Source: Candidatus Gastranaerophilales bacterium (lineage in GTDB: Bacteria; Bacillota; Clostridia; Lachnospirales; Lachnospiraceae). From it: a stretch of DNA of 64,000 bases. The notes under the pieces are model-generated. The model did not search any database. It was not told the DNA's origin and was given only the letters and a program-made list of their open reading frames with translations. The stretch covers positions 1-64,000 of the forward strand of contig JAMPHU010000012.1 in the NCBI GenBank assembly GCA_023663225.1, in the 5' to 3' direction. Position 1 is the first letter of the stretch. Each line of letters begins with the position of its first letter. A program made the position numbers and the translations under genes. Shown here in pieces: positions 9,348-17,021 of the stretch.

Positions 9348-9503
9348 GGAGCAAAGGTTACAGAGAATACTTTCTGTGACGGCCGGATAGGCGTTCCGAT
9401 GAGCCTCATGCACGGCAATGCCCGCCATTGGACGGGCATCGCCGGAGTCTCATCTCCACATCCGACTCACGCCACAGAAAGTATTCTTTGTAACCTTTGC
9501 TCC
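9348..9503 (+). repeat. Long palindromic element A (31-bp arms)
   Basis: Arms at 9348-9378 and 9473-9503 are reverse complements with one mismatch in 31 bases. Nested stems fill the 94-base interior: GATGAG with CTCATC, CGGC with GCCG, and ATGCCCG with CGGGCAT around CCATTGGA. It starts 43 bases after argS. There is no coding region inside, no obvious target-site duplication and no T-run after it, so it is not a simple terminator. It is either a non-autonomous palindromic element (MITE-like) or a structured RNA. Confidence 0.65.
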
Positions 9504-9609
9504 TGTATCCCACAAGTCCAAAAAGTATCCCGCTACGCAATCTGAATTACAACATTTTGTATGACCACTTGACATTGCCGTTTTTTTGCCTGATGCTGTA
9601 GTCCGAATT

Positions 9610-9762
9610 GTGCGGATGATATATTCCAAAAGCAGACGCTAGCGAGCCGTCGGTACTAATAGTAAACGTTGTTGACTATAGCTGCTGTCTTTTAGCAGCT
9701 TATGTACCGCTACGAGCGAGGTGCAGCGAAAGCGTGTCTGCGTTGGAATATACCATCCACAC
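9610..9762 (+). repeat. Long palindromic element B (about 31-bp arms)
   Basis: Arms at 9610-9640 and 9731-9762 pair with a few mismatches and one bulge (GTG.GGATG.TATATTCCAA shared). Inside are GGTAC (9652-9656) with GTACC (9704-9708) and a perfect AGCTGCT/AGCAGCT hairpin (9680-9700). It lies 107 bases beyond element A, is the same size but has a different sequence. With element A it accounts for most of the 600-base gap between argS and tRNA-Met; I see no gene there. Confidence 0.6.
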
Positions 9763-9824
9763 AATGACACTCGCGGCAACCTAAAAAAGCTGAATTGGTT
9801 ATAGAAAATAAATAAATAAAAATG

Positions 9825-9853
9825 TTGACAAAACGCAAATGACATTGTATACT
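9825..9853 (+). promoter_or_regulatory. Promoter of tRNA-Met
   Basis: Consensus TTGACA (9825-9830), 17-bp spacer, TATACT (9848-9853), some 54 bases upstream of the mature tRNA 5' end. It could also drive the SCP2-like gene if transcription passes the weak terminator at about 10 kb. Confidence 0.8.
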
Positions 9854-9906
9854 ATCAAAGTCGGCTGTGAAATAGTTGTCAGTTCAGCTATGGCTAGATA
9901 GTATAT

Positions 9907-9980
9907 GGCGAGGTAGCTCAGTTGGCTAGAGCACACGGTTCATACCCGTGGTGTCGAGGGTTCGAATCCCTCCTTCGCTA
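9907..9980 (+). tRNA. tRNA-Met (anticodon CAT)
   Basis: All four arms can be folded: acceptor 9907-9913 with 9973-9979 (two G-U pairs), D stem GCTC/GAGC, anticodon stem CACGG/CCGTG around loop TTCATAC, and T arm GAGGG-TTCGAAT-CCCTC. The discriminator is A9980 and CCA is not encoded. The anticodon stem lacks the three G-C pairs of initiator tRNA, and the body resembles elongator tRNA-Met of Firmicutes; a lysidine-modified Ile tRNA with CAT cannot be excluded by eye. Confidence 0.93.
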
Positions 9981-9987
9981 CGATGAG

Positions 9988-10020
9988 GGAATTTGGGAGG
10001 GGATCTCAGATTCCTTTTTT
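9988..10020 (+). terminator. Weak terminator after tRNA-Met
   Basis: GGAAT (9988-9992) pairs with ATTCC (10010-10014) and is followed directly by six T residues (10015-10020). The five-base stem is short, so read-through into the next gene is likely. Confidence 0.5.
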
Positions 10021-10092
10021 ATAACAGAGGTTTCTGTTAGGAACATCAAAACCAAAAGTGAGAATTACAGCAGTCAAAAAGGAGTTAGAATC

Positions 10093-10506
10093 ATGACATA
10101 CGAAGAGTTAGTGAAACAGGTGAGAGAGGCGTATGCGGACGCGGATGCCAGCAAGGTGGACGGTCATGTGGCGTTTCAGTTTAATGTGACTGGCGAGGGA
10201 GCCGGAGCGTTCTATTTGGAAGTGGCGGACGGCAAGGTGAATGTGGAGCCTTATGAGTACTATGACAGAGATGTCTTGGTGACCACTTCCGCCGATGTTA
10301 TTTTGGACATTGCAAACGGCAGACTGGACCCTGTCAAGGCATATCTGACAGGCAAGCTCAAGGCGGAGGGCGACTTAGGGAAGGCATCTTTCTTGAAGGA
10401 GCTGGGCGGCAAGAAGCCGGCGAAAAAGACTGCGGCCAAGGCAGCCAAGGCCCCTGCGGCTGGGAAGACGCCTGCCAAGAGAGGCAGAAAGCCTAAGGCG
10501 AAATAA
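10093..10506 (+). CDS. SCP2 sterol-binding-domain protein with histone-like basic tail
   Basis: The 137-residue product has an SCP2-like fold in about residues 1-98 (YEELVKQVREAYADADASKV, GAFYLEVADGKVNVEPY, DVILDIANGRLDPVKAYLTGKLKAEGD), a domain that binds lipids or other hydrophobic ligands. The last 38 residues are Lys/Ala/Pro-rich (KKPAKKTAAKAAKAP) and end KRGRKPKAK, an AT-hook-like string. Such tails on bacterial proteins usually contact nucleic acid or other polyanions. The start is the ATG at 10093 after GGAGTTAGAATC; a longer frame reaching back to 9922 runs through tRNA-Met and is rejected. Ligand unknown. A strong terminator follows. Confidence 0.8.
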   Translation: MTYEELVKQVREAYADADASKVDGHVAFQFNVTGEGAGAFYLEVADGKVNVEPYEYYDRDVLVTTSADVILDIANGRLDPVKAYLTGKLKAEGDLGKASFLKELGGKKPAKKTAAKAAKAPAAGKTPAKRGRKPKAK

Positions 10507-10530
10507 TAATTGGCGGAGAGAGCAAAGTCA

Positions 10531-10577
10531 AAGGCAGGGATTGCCGGATACAGATGTCCGGCGGGTCTGCCTTTTTG
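10531..10577 (+). terminator. Rho-independent terminator after the SCP2-like gene
   Basis: AAGGCAG (10531-10537) pairs with CTGCCTT (10567-10573), with an inner GCCGGA/TCCGGC stem, followed by TTTTTG. Confidence 0.85.
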
Positions 10578-10625
10578 TTGTAATATCAGATTGTGTTATG
10601 CAGGATAAAAAGCGGAGTGAGCGAT

Positions 10626-10955
10626 ATGATACCTTATGTAAAGTTGGACGAGGTGATAAAGGCAGAGGGAAAGCGCACGGGATATGTCTTGCTGGATGAG
10701 CGTCACGGGTGTGTGAACGGCAGTAACTGCGGCGTATCCATTTATGTGAAGGATGAATACGGCGTTCCCACAAGTCATGACGATCAGGAAGGTTTTTTCG
10801 TGTTGGAAGGGTATGGGAAGGCGCTGATAGATGGCGAAGAGTTGGAACTGGAGCCGGGAATGTGTTTTATGGTGCCGGCGCATACGCCGCACATTATGAA
10901 AAGAACGAAGACTTGCCCGTTTTGCAAGGTATTTTGGTTCCATGCGGCGGTATAG
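10626..10955 (+). CDS. Cupin-domain protein
   Basis: The 109-residue product is a single beta-barrel cupin: YVLLDERHGCVNGSNCGVSIYVKDEYGVPTSHDDQEGFFVLEGYGKALIDGEELELEPGM are the two half-motifs, with a candidate metal set of His, Glu in motif 1 (TSHDDQEGFFVLEG) and His residues in motif 2 (PAHTPHIMKR). Small stand-alone cupins of this kind are often isomerases, dioxygenases or sugar/metal sensors; the substrate cannot be read from sequence. The start at the ATG at 10626 follows GGAGTGAG; an in-frame ATG 33 bases upstream lacks a site. It lies between terminators and the DEAD-box gene in the same direction. Confidence 0.82.
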   Translation: MIPYVKLDEVIKAEGKRTGYVLLDERHGCVNGSNCGVSIYVKDEYGVPTSHDDQEGFFVLEGYGKALIDGEELELEPGMCFMVPAHTPHIMKRTKTCPFCKVFWFHAAV

Positions 10956-11044
10956 GGCAGTGTAGGGCGGCCGCCGTTATGGTCGGAAGAGAGCGCCAAG
11001 GGCGTGATTTTAGAGGATAGATAGAAAGAAAAGAGGAAAGATCA

Positions 11045-12811
11045 TTGAGCAGTTTTTGGAAAAAGGATTTTGAGGAAGAGAGAACAGAGGCGCATCCGGA
11101 GTCTGGGGCGGATGCGGCAGAAGACAGGGAAATTGAGAGCGATATAGACGCTCTTTTTGCGCGTTTGGACAAGCGTATTTTGCGCGCCATAGAGGGTATG
11201 GGTTTTGAGAAGCTGTCCCCCATACAAAAGCAGGCCATTCCCTATCTGCTGGACGGCAGGGATATCATTGGGCAGGCGCAGACCGGCACTGGCAAGACCG
11301 CGGCGTTTGGCATACCGGCGATCCAAAAGGTGGATCCGGAGCTGCGCAAATTGCAGGTGATTATTTTGTGTCCCACCAGAGAACTTGCCATACAGGCGGC
11401 AGAGGAACTGCGAAGACTTGCCAAGTATATGCATGGTGTGAAGGTGCTGCCTGTCTACGGCGGGCAGGAGATCGGCAGACAGATCATAGGACTCAAGGGC
11501 GTGCAGATCATTGTGGGGACGCCGGGGCGCGTCATGGATCATATGCGCAGACATACCATCAAATTGGATGATATCAGGATGGTGGTGTTAGATGAGGCGG
11601 ACGAGATGCTGAATATGGGATTTCGAGAGGATATGGAGAATATTCTCGGACAGATTCCCTGTGAGCATCAGACGGCTCTTTTTTCCGCGACAATGCCTCA
11701 ACCCATATTGGATATTGCGGATCAGTTTCAGACAGATGCCAAGCTGATTAAGGTGGCGGCCAAGGAACTTACCATTCCCCTGGTATCACAGCGGTATTAC
11801 CGCATTAAAAAGCAGGACAAGGACGCGGCATGCATTCGTCTGTTGGAGTATTATCAACCCAAATTGACGCTGATTTTCTGCAATACCAAGCACAAAGTGG
11901 ACGAGGTGGCGGAGATGTTGAAATGCCACGGGTATCAGGCGGAGGGACTTCACGGGGACATGTCGCAGAACCAGAGAGATCTGGCGATGGGGCGTTTCCG
12001 CAACGGCAGTACTGCCATTTTGATCGCGACGGATGTGGCGGCCAGAGGAATCGATGTGGACGACGTGGAGGCGGTGATCAACTACGACATTCCACAGGAT
12101 ATTGAGTATTATGTGCACCGCATTGGCAGAACGGGCCGTGCGGGCAGAAAAGGGCGTTCTTTCACTTTTGTCTGCGGGAAAGAAATTTATCAGCTTCGGG
12201 ATATTGAGAGAGTGTGCCATACTAAGGTGGAGGAGAAAAAGCTTCCCGGGGCATCCAAGGTGTTAAAGGCGAAAGCGGACAAATATCTGGATCAGGCGTG
12301 GCAGTTGCACGAGCATGAGGATATGGAGTTGATGAAGCGTTTTCTGGAGCGCAAATTGGAGGAGGAAGGCTGCGACGCGCTGGAGCTGGCGGCTGCTATG
12401 TTGAAAATGCAGGTGGGCGACAAGGGCGAGGAAATTGAGGCGGACGACTATGTCCGCAGGAGTGGACGCGGCGACCGTGACCGGAAGGGCAGAAACGGAT
12501 TTGGCCGGGGGGATAGACGAGGAAGAGCTGACGGTCGGAGCCGTGGCGAGAGCGAAGGTTGGGGAGATAGACGGGGAAGAGATGGCGGTCGGAGCCGGAA
12601 CGAGAGAGATGGCCGAGGAGATAGACGGGGAAGAGATGGCGGCCGGAGCCGTGGCGAGAGAGATGACCGAGGAGAACGATGGGGAAGAGGCGGCGGTCGG
12701 AACCGTGGTGAGAGAGACGACAGAGGAGATAGACGAGGAAGAGCTGGCGGTCGGAGCCGTGGCGAGAGTGAAGGCCGAGGAGACAGACGAGGAAGAGACA
12801 GCGGCAGATAA
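11045..12811 (+). CDS. DEAD-box ATP-dependent RNA helicase with Arg/Gly repeat tail
   Basis: RNA unwinding enzyme, probably for ribosome assembly or mRNA decay, cytosolic. The gene starts with TTG at 11045 behind AGAGGAAAG; no ATG is available near. Of 588 residues, about 25-400 form the two RecA domains: Q motif (FEKLSPIQKQAIP), Walker A AQTGTGKT (about 78), PTRELAIQ, DEAD (VLDEADEM, about 183), SATMP, and HRIGRTGRAGR. A helical C-terminal region (about 400-470) resembles the CshA/DeaD type. Residues 489-588 are 5.5 copies of an 18-residue Arg/Gly/Asp unit, a disordered RNA-binding tail. The tail makes it longer than typical CshA (about 500 aa). Family assignment is secure, the exact orthologue is not. 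Confidence 0.95.
   Translation: MSSFWKKDFEEERTEAHPESGADAAEDREIESDIDALFARLDKRILRAIEGMGFEKLSPIQKQAIPYLLDGRDIIGQAQTGTGKTAAFGIPAIQKVDPELRKLQVIILCPTRELAIQAAEELRRLAKYMHGVKVLPVYGGQEIGRQIIGLKGVQIIVGTPGRVMDHMRRHTIKLDDIRMVVLDEADEMLNMGFREDMENILGQIPCEHQTALFSATMPQPILDIADQFQTDAKLIKVAAKELTIPLVSQRYYRIKKQDKDAACIRLLEYYQPKLTLIFCNTKHKVDEVAEMLKCHGYQAEGLHGDMSQNQRDLAMGRFRNGSTAILIATDVAARGIDVDDVEAVINYDIPQDIEYYVHRIGRTGRAGRKGRSFTFVCGKEIYQLRDIERVCHTKVEEKKLPGASKVLKAKADKYLDQAWQLHEHEDMELMKRFLERKLEEEGCDALELAAAMLKMQVGDKGEEIEADDYVRRSGRGDRDRKGRNGFGRGDRRGRADGRSRGESEGWGDRRGRDGGRSRNERDGRGDRRGRDGGRSRGERDDRGERWGRGGGRNRGERDDRGDRRGRAGGRSRGESEGRGDRRGRDSGR
12509..12808 (+). repeat. 54-bp coding tandem repeat encoding an 18-residue RG-rich unit
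   Basis: Five full units and one partial unit of 54 bp within the helicase gene. The consensus peptide is GDRRGRDGGRSRGERDDR, with variants such as NERDGR and ESEGR. Because the unit length is a multiple of three and purine-rich, the other frames also stay open over the array (127 codons in another plus frame, longer ones on the minus strand). The array is a likely site of length variation between strains. Confidence 0.9.
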
Positions 12812-12841
12812 GTCGTAAGATAAGAAAAGGGAAAGGTATCG

Positions 12842-14479
12842 ATGTCCATGAAAAAGAGGATTCTTGCAATTGCACCTTATATACCATTGGGGTTGGTTCT
12901 TCTTTTGCTGATCTGCCTGAATCTATTTTTCCATGATCACTGGCTGGATTCTGACATGGCGGCGGAGATGATATTTTCCAGATTGCTGGCGGAGAAGGGA
13001 CATATTTTTGCCTCGCAGGAGTGGTATTATTCCACGGAGTTTCGGTTTTTGTATACGCATTTGGTGATGGGGCCGCTGTTTCGGATCTCGGACAACTGGC
13101 ATGTGATCCGCATGGTGACCAATCTGGTCACTTACGCGTTGATGACGGCGTCCTGCTTTTATGTGATGAAACCTTTGAAGATGCGCAGGGGCAGCGCGGC
13201 CATTGTGGCGGCGGTTCTTCTGCTGCCTTTTTCGGAGACGATGATGCATCATATGGAGATGGGCAATACCTATCCCTGGCATGTGATCTTGGTATTCTTT
13301 GTTTTTGGAATGTATCTGCGGCTGGCACAGCGCAGGCAAAAGGGACTGTCCAGATGGGTTTTGATGGCGGGATATCTGGCTCTGTCGGTGGTGTGCGGCG
13401 TGTCCGGCGTGCGGTATCTGCTGGCGCTTCAGTGTCCGCTTCTTATGGCGGCTTTTTGGTATTTGCTCATCTCCGAAGAGTATCAGAAATTTCGGGCGGA
13501 TTTTGGCGTGTCCGGTGACGTCCTGACTCTGGGAAAAAAGATCTGGAAAAGTGAGAGGGCGTATTATCTGTACTATGCGCTTCTGGGCGCGGCGGGAAGT
13601 GTCGCAGGATATGGGATCAATGTACTGTGGGTGAGCAGACAGTATATTTTTCAGACTTACGAGGGAACCAATTTTATTGCGGTATATCAGGGTGTGCTGG
13701 GAGAACGGCTGCAAAATGCTTTTGGCAGCCTGATCATGCTGTTTGGCTATATTCCGGACAGAAGCGTGTTGTCTCTGCGGGGAATCGTCACGATCATTTC
13801 CTTTGTGATGTTAGCGATCTTGGTATACTGTAATGTGCGGGTTTACAAAGAGCAAAAAGGCCAGCGTTTCTTTGTGGAACTCTTTTTTGTGACCGCATTT
13901 TTTTTGAATGTGTTTGTGTTTGTTTTTACCACCAGCACGATGGTTCCCCGATATTATCTGACGCTGTTTGCCTTTGCGTTGTTGGGGGCGGCCTTTTACT
14001 TTGAACAGAGAGCGTTCGCCTGGGATAAGCTGGTGATAGGGATTATGATCGTGCTTTGCCTTTTTGTGAGCACAGGCAAGACCGTCCTCTCCTTTGTCAC
14101 CACGGATAAAAATGCAGATAAGCGCGCAGTGGCGGCATTTTTGGAGGAGAGGTATGATTTCGGCTACGCGACCTATTGGAATGGCAACATTGTGACGGAA
14201 CTGACGGGCGGAAAGGTGGAAGTTGCCAATATATTGAATCCGGAAGGACTGCAATATTTCACCTGGTCCACGCCCATGAAATATTACAGGGAAGGCTACC
14301 ATGAAGGAACGGTATTTCTCTTGTTGGAGACGGCGGAGGCGGCGGAATATGTGGATGCCAAGGCGCTGGAAATAGGCAGGAAGGTATATGAAGACGCCGG
14401 ATATGTGGTATATGAGTATGCGGATGTGGAGACACTTTTGTCATGTAGGCCGGATGACGGTCAGGCGCAGGTGCGTTGA
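12842..14479 (+). CDS. Polytopic membrane protein, possibly GT-C-type glycosyltransferase-like
   Basis: The 545-residue product is largely hydrophobic, with about ten to eleven predicted membrane segments (first at about 9-29) and a soluble C-terminal part (about 430-545). The first extracytoplasmic loop carries HDHWLDSDMAAEMIFSRLL. An acidic motif in that position, many helices and a soluble C-terminus recall the GT-C fold of polyprenyl-phosphate-sugar transferases, but I do not recognise a defined family and no catalytic residue can be proved. A second in-frame ATG (12848) is equally possible as start. The gene ends inside a 22-bp minisatellite. It could share a transcript with the helicase (30-base gap). 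Confidence 0.7.
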   Translation: MSMKKRILAIAPYIPLGLVLLLLICLNLFFHDHWLDSDMAAEMIFSRLLAEKGHIFASQEWYYSTEFRFLYTHLVMGPLFRISDNWHVIRMVTNLVTYALMTASCFYVMKPLKMRRGSAAIVAAVLLLPFSETMMHHMEMGNTYPWHVILVFFVFGMYLRLAQRRQKGLSRWVLMAGYLALSVVCGVSGVRYLLALQCPLLMAAFWYLLISEEYQKFRADFGVSGDVLTLGKKIWKSERAYYLYYALLGAAGSVAGYGINVLWVSRQYIFQTYEGTNFIAVYQGVLGERLQNAFGSLIMLFGYIPDRSVLSLRGIVTIISFVMLAILVYCNVRVYKEQKGQRFFVELFFVTAFFLNVFVFVFTTSTMVPRYYLTLFAFALLGAAFYFEQRAFAWDKLVIGIMIVLCLFVSTGKTVLSFVTTDKNADKRAVAAFLEERYDFGYATYWNGNIVTELTGGKVEVANILNPEGLQYFTWSTPMKYYREGYHEGTVFLLLETAEAAEYVDAKALEIGRKVYEDAGYVVYEYADVETLLSCRPDDGQAQVR

Positions 14480-14592
14480 CCGTCAGACATAGGTGCGTTG
14501 ATAGTCGGATATAGGTGCGTTGATGGTCAGATATAGATGCGTTGACGGTCAGGCACAGGTGTGCTGACCGTCAGACATAGGTGTGTTGGCGG
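14471..14592 (+). repeat. 22-bp minisatellite between the membrane-protein gene and ispF
   Basis: Five tandem units of 22 bp (14471-14580) and a partial sixth, consensus GTGCGTTGACGGTCAGATATAG, with a degenerate half unit reaching back into the coding sequence at about 14453-14470. Units differ by 1-4 bases. The last codons (DGQAQVR) of the upstream gene lie in the array and the ispF ribosome binding site follows directly, so unit number sets the distance between the genes. Confidence 0.9.
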
Positions 14593-14608
14593 AGAGGAGA
14601 GGTTTCAT

Positions 14609-15148
14609 ATGAGGATAGGAATGGGATATGATGTGCATAGATTGACAGAGGACAGGAAGCTGATCGTGGGGGGTGTGGACATTCCTTATGAAAAAGGACT
14701 TTTGGGACATTCCGACGCGGATGTGCTGTTGCACGCGATTATGGATGCGCTGCTCGGCGCGGCTGCGCTGGGAGACATCGGCAAGCATTTTCCGGACACG
14801 GATCCCGCCTACAAGGGCATTTCCTCTATCAAGCTCTTGGAGCGGGTGGGAGAAATGCTGGAGGAGAAAGGTTTTCTAATCGAGAATATAGACGCCACCA
14901 TTATCGCGCAGGCGCCGAAGATGCGCCCGCACATCGACACGATGCGGGAAAATATCGCTCGGGCGTTGGCCGTGGAGGTGAGTCAGGTGAATGTGAAGGC
15001 CACCACGGAAGAGGGACTGGGTTTTACCGGAACGGGGGAAGGCATCTCGGCCCAGGCCATCTGTATGCTGACCAGTCTTTTTGATCTGTCAGCGCAGCCT
15101 GTGCAGATGGGGTGCGAGGGGTGCGAAGGATGCGGGAAAAGACCGTAA
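14609..15148 (+). CDS. ispF: 2-C-methyl-D-erythritol 2,4-cyclodiphosphate synthase with a Cys-rich C-terminal extension
   Basis: Fifth step of the MEP isoprenoid pathway. The ATG at 14609 follows GGAGAGG and gives 179 residues starting [12 protein letters not shown]. Metal ligands are in YDVH (Asp8, His10) and [13 protein letters not shown] (His42); other family blocks are [19 protein letters not shown] and [19 protein letters not shown]. IspF proteins usually end near residue 157-160 after the last helix; this one continues for about 20 residues with [10 protein letters not shown], three closely spaced cysteines that might bind a metal or form disulphides. No fused or adjacent ispD is visible in the window. 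Confidence 0.95.
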   Translation: MRIGMGYDVHRLTEDRKLIVGGVDIPYEKGLLGHSDADVLLHAIMDALLGAAALGDIGKHFPDTDPAYKGISSIKLLERVGEMLEEKGFLIENIDATIIAQAPKMRPHIDTMRENIARALAVEVSQVNVKATTEEGLGFTGTGEGISAQAICMLTSLFDLSAQPVQMGCEGCEGCGKRP

Positions 15149-15152
15149 AAAG

Positions 15153-15175
15153 GGCGGGATACACGGCATCCCGCC
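15153..15175 (-). terminator. Terminator for the minus-strand ATPase gene
   Basis: GGCGGGAT (15153-15160) and ATCCCGCC (15168-15175) form an 8-bp stem. Read on the minus strand it is followed by a run of T (AAAAA at 15147-15151 on the plus strand), so it mainly serves the gene ending at 15195; on the plus strand the T-run is absent. Confidence 0.75.
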
Positions 15176-15194
15176 AGGGTAGAAAATCGGCTGT

Positions 15195-16805
15195 TTACAA
15201 CTCCTCCACCTTACAGGAGTGCTTTTTTGTCTTTTTGTCATAGCTGATTCCGACTGCCAGAATTCTGCCTGTATATTTGGGCGTTTCCCCCATTTTTCCT
15301 CGGAAACGAAGTATATAATTTTTTTCTTTGATCTGCTCGATCGCTTCTGTCGGCGTAGCGTTGACCTTTAGTTCCAGAATCAGGGCATCTGCGCTTTTTC
15401 TCTCGGGATAAAAGATAAAGTCCACATATCCCTCTCCGGCCTTATCCTCGCGTTCCACACGATACTTATCTCTGGCGGCGAGATATACTAGATTCACAAC
15501 CGCAGACAGCTCGATTTCACTGTTATAGGAAAAAATAGGTGATTCCGTGTCATGCGCCAGTTTTAAAATTTCTGCCATCACCTCAGTATCTCCTGCAAGC
15601 GTGGCCTTTAACATTCTTTCAGACTCTTTTGCCAGATTATAGACATACCCCAGATTTTCGTTTGACAATAACAGCTCATCAAACTGATCCATCAACTCTC
15701 TGTTGGGAATCAATACAGCTCCGTCCTCATAAGTCAGCAGACCATATACCACCATCGCCGAAAAAATCTGATTCTTGGTATTCAGCGCTGTGGAGGTAGC
15801 GGCATATCCCTGCAGTTTGATCTCAATGCGCTCTCCGGAAACCATCATGACCAGATCATCACGGACATCATTTATATTGTTGCGAACATAATAAAAGATT
15901 TCATCATAAGGGCCGGAACTGGTCCAGTAATTGCTGATCTGGTTGTCCGTCAGCGCACATACGATTGAGCGTGGATTATATATTCTGACACCGGCTGCCG
16001 TATGATATCCGTCATACCATTTTGTCAAATCTTCCCGCGCGATTTTGGCGTTCGCAGTAGTCTGCTGATAAACGGTGAATAGACGATCCACTTCCGAAGC
16101 CAAAAAGCCAAAGTATTCACTGAACTTCTTTTTGGTCGCCATGTCATATTCCTGGAACATATTCATCTCTGAGCCGCTGGAATACTTTTCGATTGGCAGG
16201 ACGCCTGTCATATAGGCCAGCTCCACATATGCCTGCCCTTTTAACAGATTCCGCAAGAACTCAAGATAATTTTTTTTATCAGTCTCGGAGATAAAGCTTT
16301 TATGAAAGATTGCATCCCACTCGTCCATCACAAAAACAAACCTGGTTTTGGTCTGCTCAAATACGGCATGCAGATTGTCCCAGACCGCTTTGTCGGGTGT
16401 GAGTTTCAGCTCGGGGTAAGCCTCCGCCAGATCCCTGTTGATTCCCAGTTGAATACGGGAAATATACTCCTTAAAACTGTTGCAATCTTGTGGCATCCGG
16501 CTGAAATCAATATAAATCACATCATAGAGATGCAAGTACTTCAGGCAATGGTCATATTTTGCAATTTCAAGATGGGAGAAAATCTCCTTCTCATCGGAGA
16601 ACCTGCCAAAAAAAGCGCCAACCATATTTGCCATGACACTCTTGCCAAAACGTCTTGGTCTGGTGATGCAAAGATATCTTTGCCCATCCGCCATGGCGGT
16701 TGAAATGAGTTCGCTTATCATAGCAGATTTGTCCACAAAAAATCTGGTCTGGGCGATATCCTTATATCCTTCGTATGGAGCTATACTGTTTAAAAACATT
16801 CCCAT
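15195..16805 (-). CDS. AAA-ATPase-like protein with C-terminal PD-(D/E)XK nuclease-like domain
   Basis: The 536-residue product has the two-domain build common in Clostridia and Bacteroidetes: an AAA-ATPase-like N-terminal part (about 1-280; Walker A variant RPRRFGKSVMANM, Walker B region RFVFVMDEWDAIF) and a PD-(D/E)XK-type C-terminus (GYVDFIFYP then ILELKV, about 455-490). These proteins are linked in the literature to mobile or selfish functions, but none has a clear role. Of two ATGs six bases apart, 16805 is preferred because GGGAG lies eight bases upstream of it. The sequence is AT-richer than its neighbours, and the gene points against ispF, which suggests acquisition. Confidence 0.85.
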   Translation of the reverse strand: MGMFLNSIAPYEGYKDIAQTRFFVDKSAMISELISTAMADGQRYLCITRPRRFGKSVMANMVGAFFGRFSDEKEIFSHLEIAKYDHCLKYLHLYDVIYIDFSRMPQDCNSFKEYISRIQLGINRDLAEAYPELKLTPDKAVWDNLHAVFEQTKTRFVFVMDEWDAIFHKSFISETDKKNYLEFLRNLLKGQAYVELAYMTGVLPIEKYSSGSEMNMFQEYDMATKKKFSEYFGFLASEVDRLFTVYQQTTANAKIAREDLTKWYDGYHTAAGVRIYNPRSIVCALTDNQISNYWTSSGPYDEIFYYVRNNINDVRDDLVMMVSGERIEIKLQGYAATSTALNTKNQIFSAMVVYGLLTYEDGAVLIPNRELMDQFDELLLSNENLGYVYNLAKESERMLKATLAGDTEVMAEILKLAHDTESPIFSYNSEIELSAVVNLVYLAARDKYRVEREDKAGEGYVDFIFYPERKSADALILELKVNATPTEAIEQIKEKNYILRFRGKMGETPKYTGRILAVGISYDKKTKKHSCKVEEL

Positions 16806-16837
16806 GTTCATCTCTCCCGTGGCTGGTTATATAAAAC

Positions 16838-16907
16838 AGTATAGCATACTTTGTTTGGCGCTGCCACAATCAATCAACGTGATTTTTCTGTTATGATATG
16901 ATATAAT
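16838..16907. promoter_or_regulatory. Divergent promoter region between the ATPase and GH27 genes
   Basis: On the minus strand an extended -10 (TGCTATACT; TATACT complement at 16838-16843) faces the ATPase gene. On the plus strand TATAAT at 16902-16907 precedes the GH27 gene, with no clear -35. A small hairpin (GAAAACC-GAA-GGTTTTTC, about 16918-16936) lies in the GH27 leader. The region holds no gene. Confidence 0.5.
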
Positions 16908-17021
16908 GTACGCGATGGAAAACCGAAGGTTTTTCGAGCATGCACTGCGGAGAGGGTATAATGACCTTAATGTTTTTGAAGCGAAGGTGAAAAATAAGGA
17001 AAAGAGATGGAGGAAGGATCC

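Noticed and set aside
8282-9439. 385-codon minus-strand frame inside argS
   Set aside because: Shadow of a normal argS; composition (His/Leu/Gln-rich) is typical of antisense frames and no start signals are present.
9327-9545. 72-codon frame across palindromic element A
   Set aside because: Covers both arms and loop of the inverted repeat, with no ribosome binding site or plausible protein features.
9922-10092. Frame extending the SCP2-like gene upstream through tRNA-Met
   Set aside because: It would translate the tRNA; a good ribosome binding site stands before the ATG at 10093.
12396-12887. Long open frames on the minus strand and in another plus frame across the helicase repeat (12435-12818 and 12396-12887)
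   Set aside because: They exist because the 54-bp repeat has no stop in any frame; no ribosome binding site, no promoter and the helicase frame is clearly the real one.
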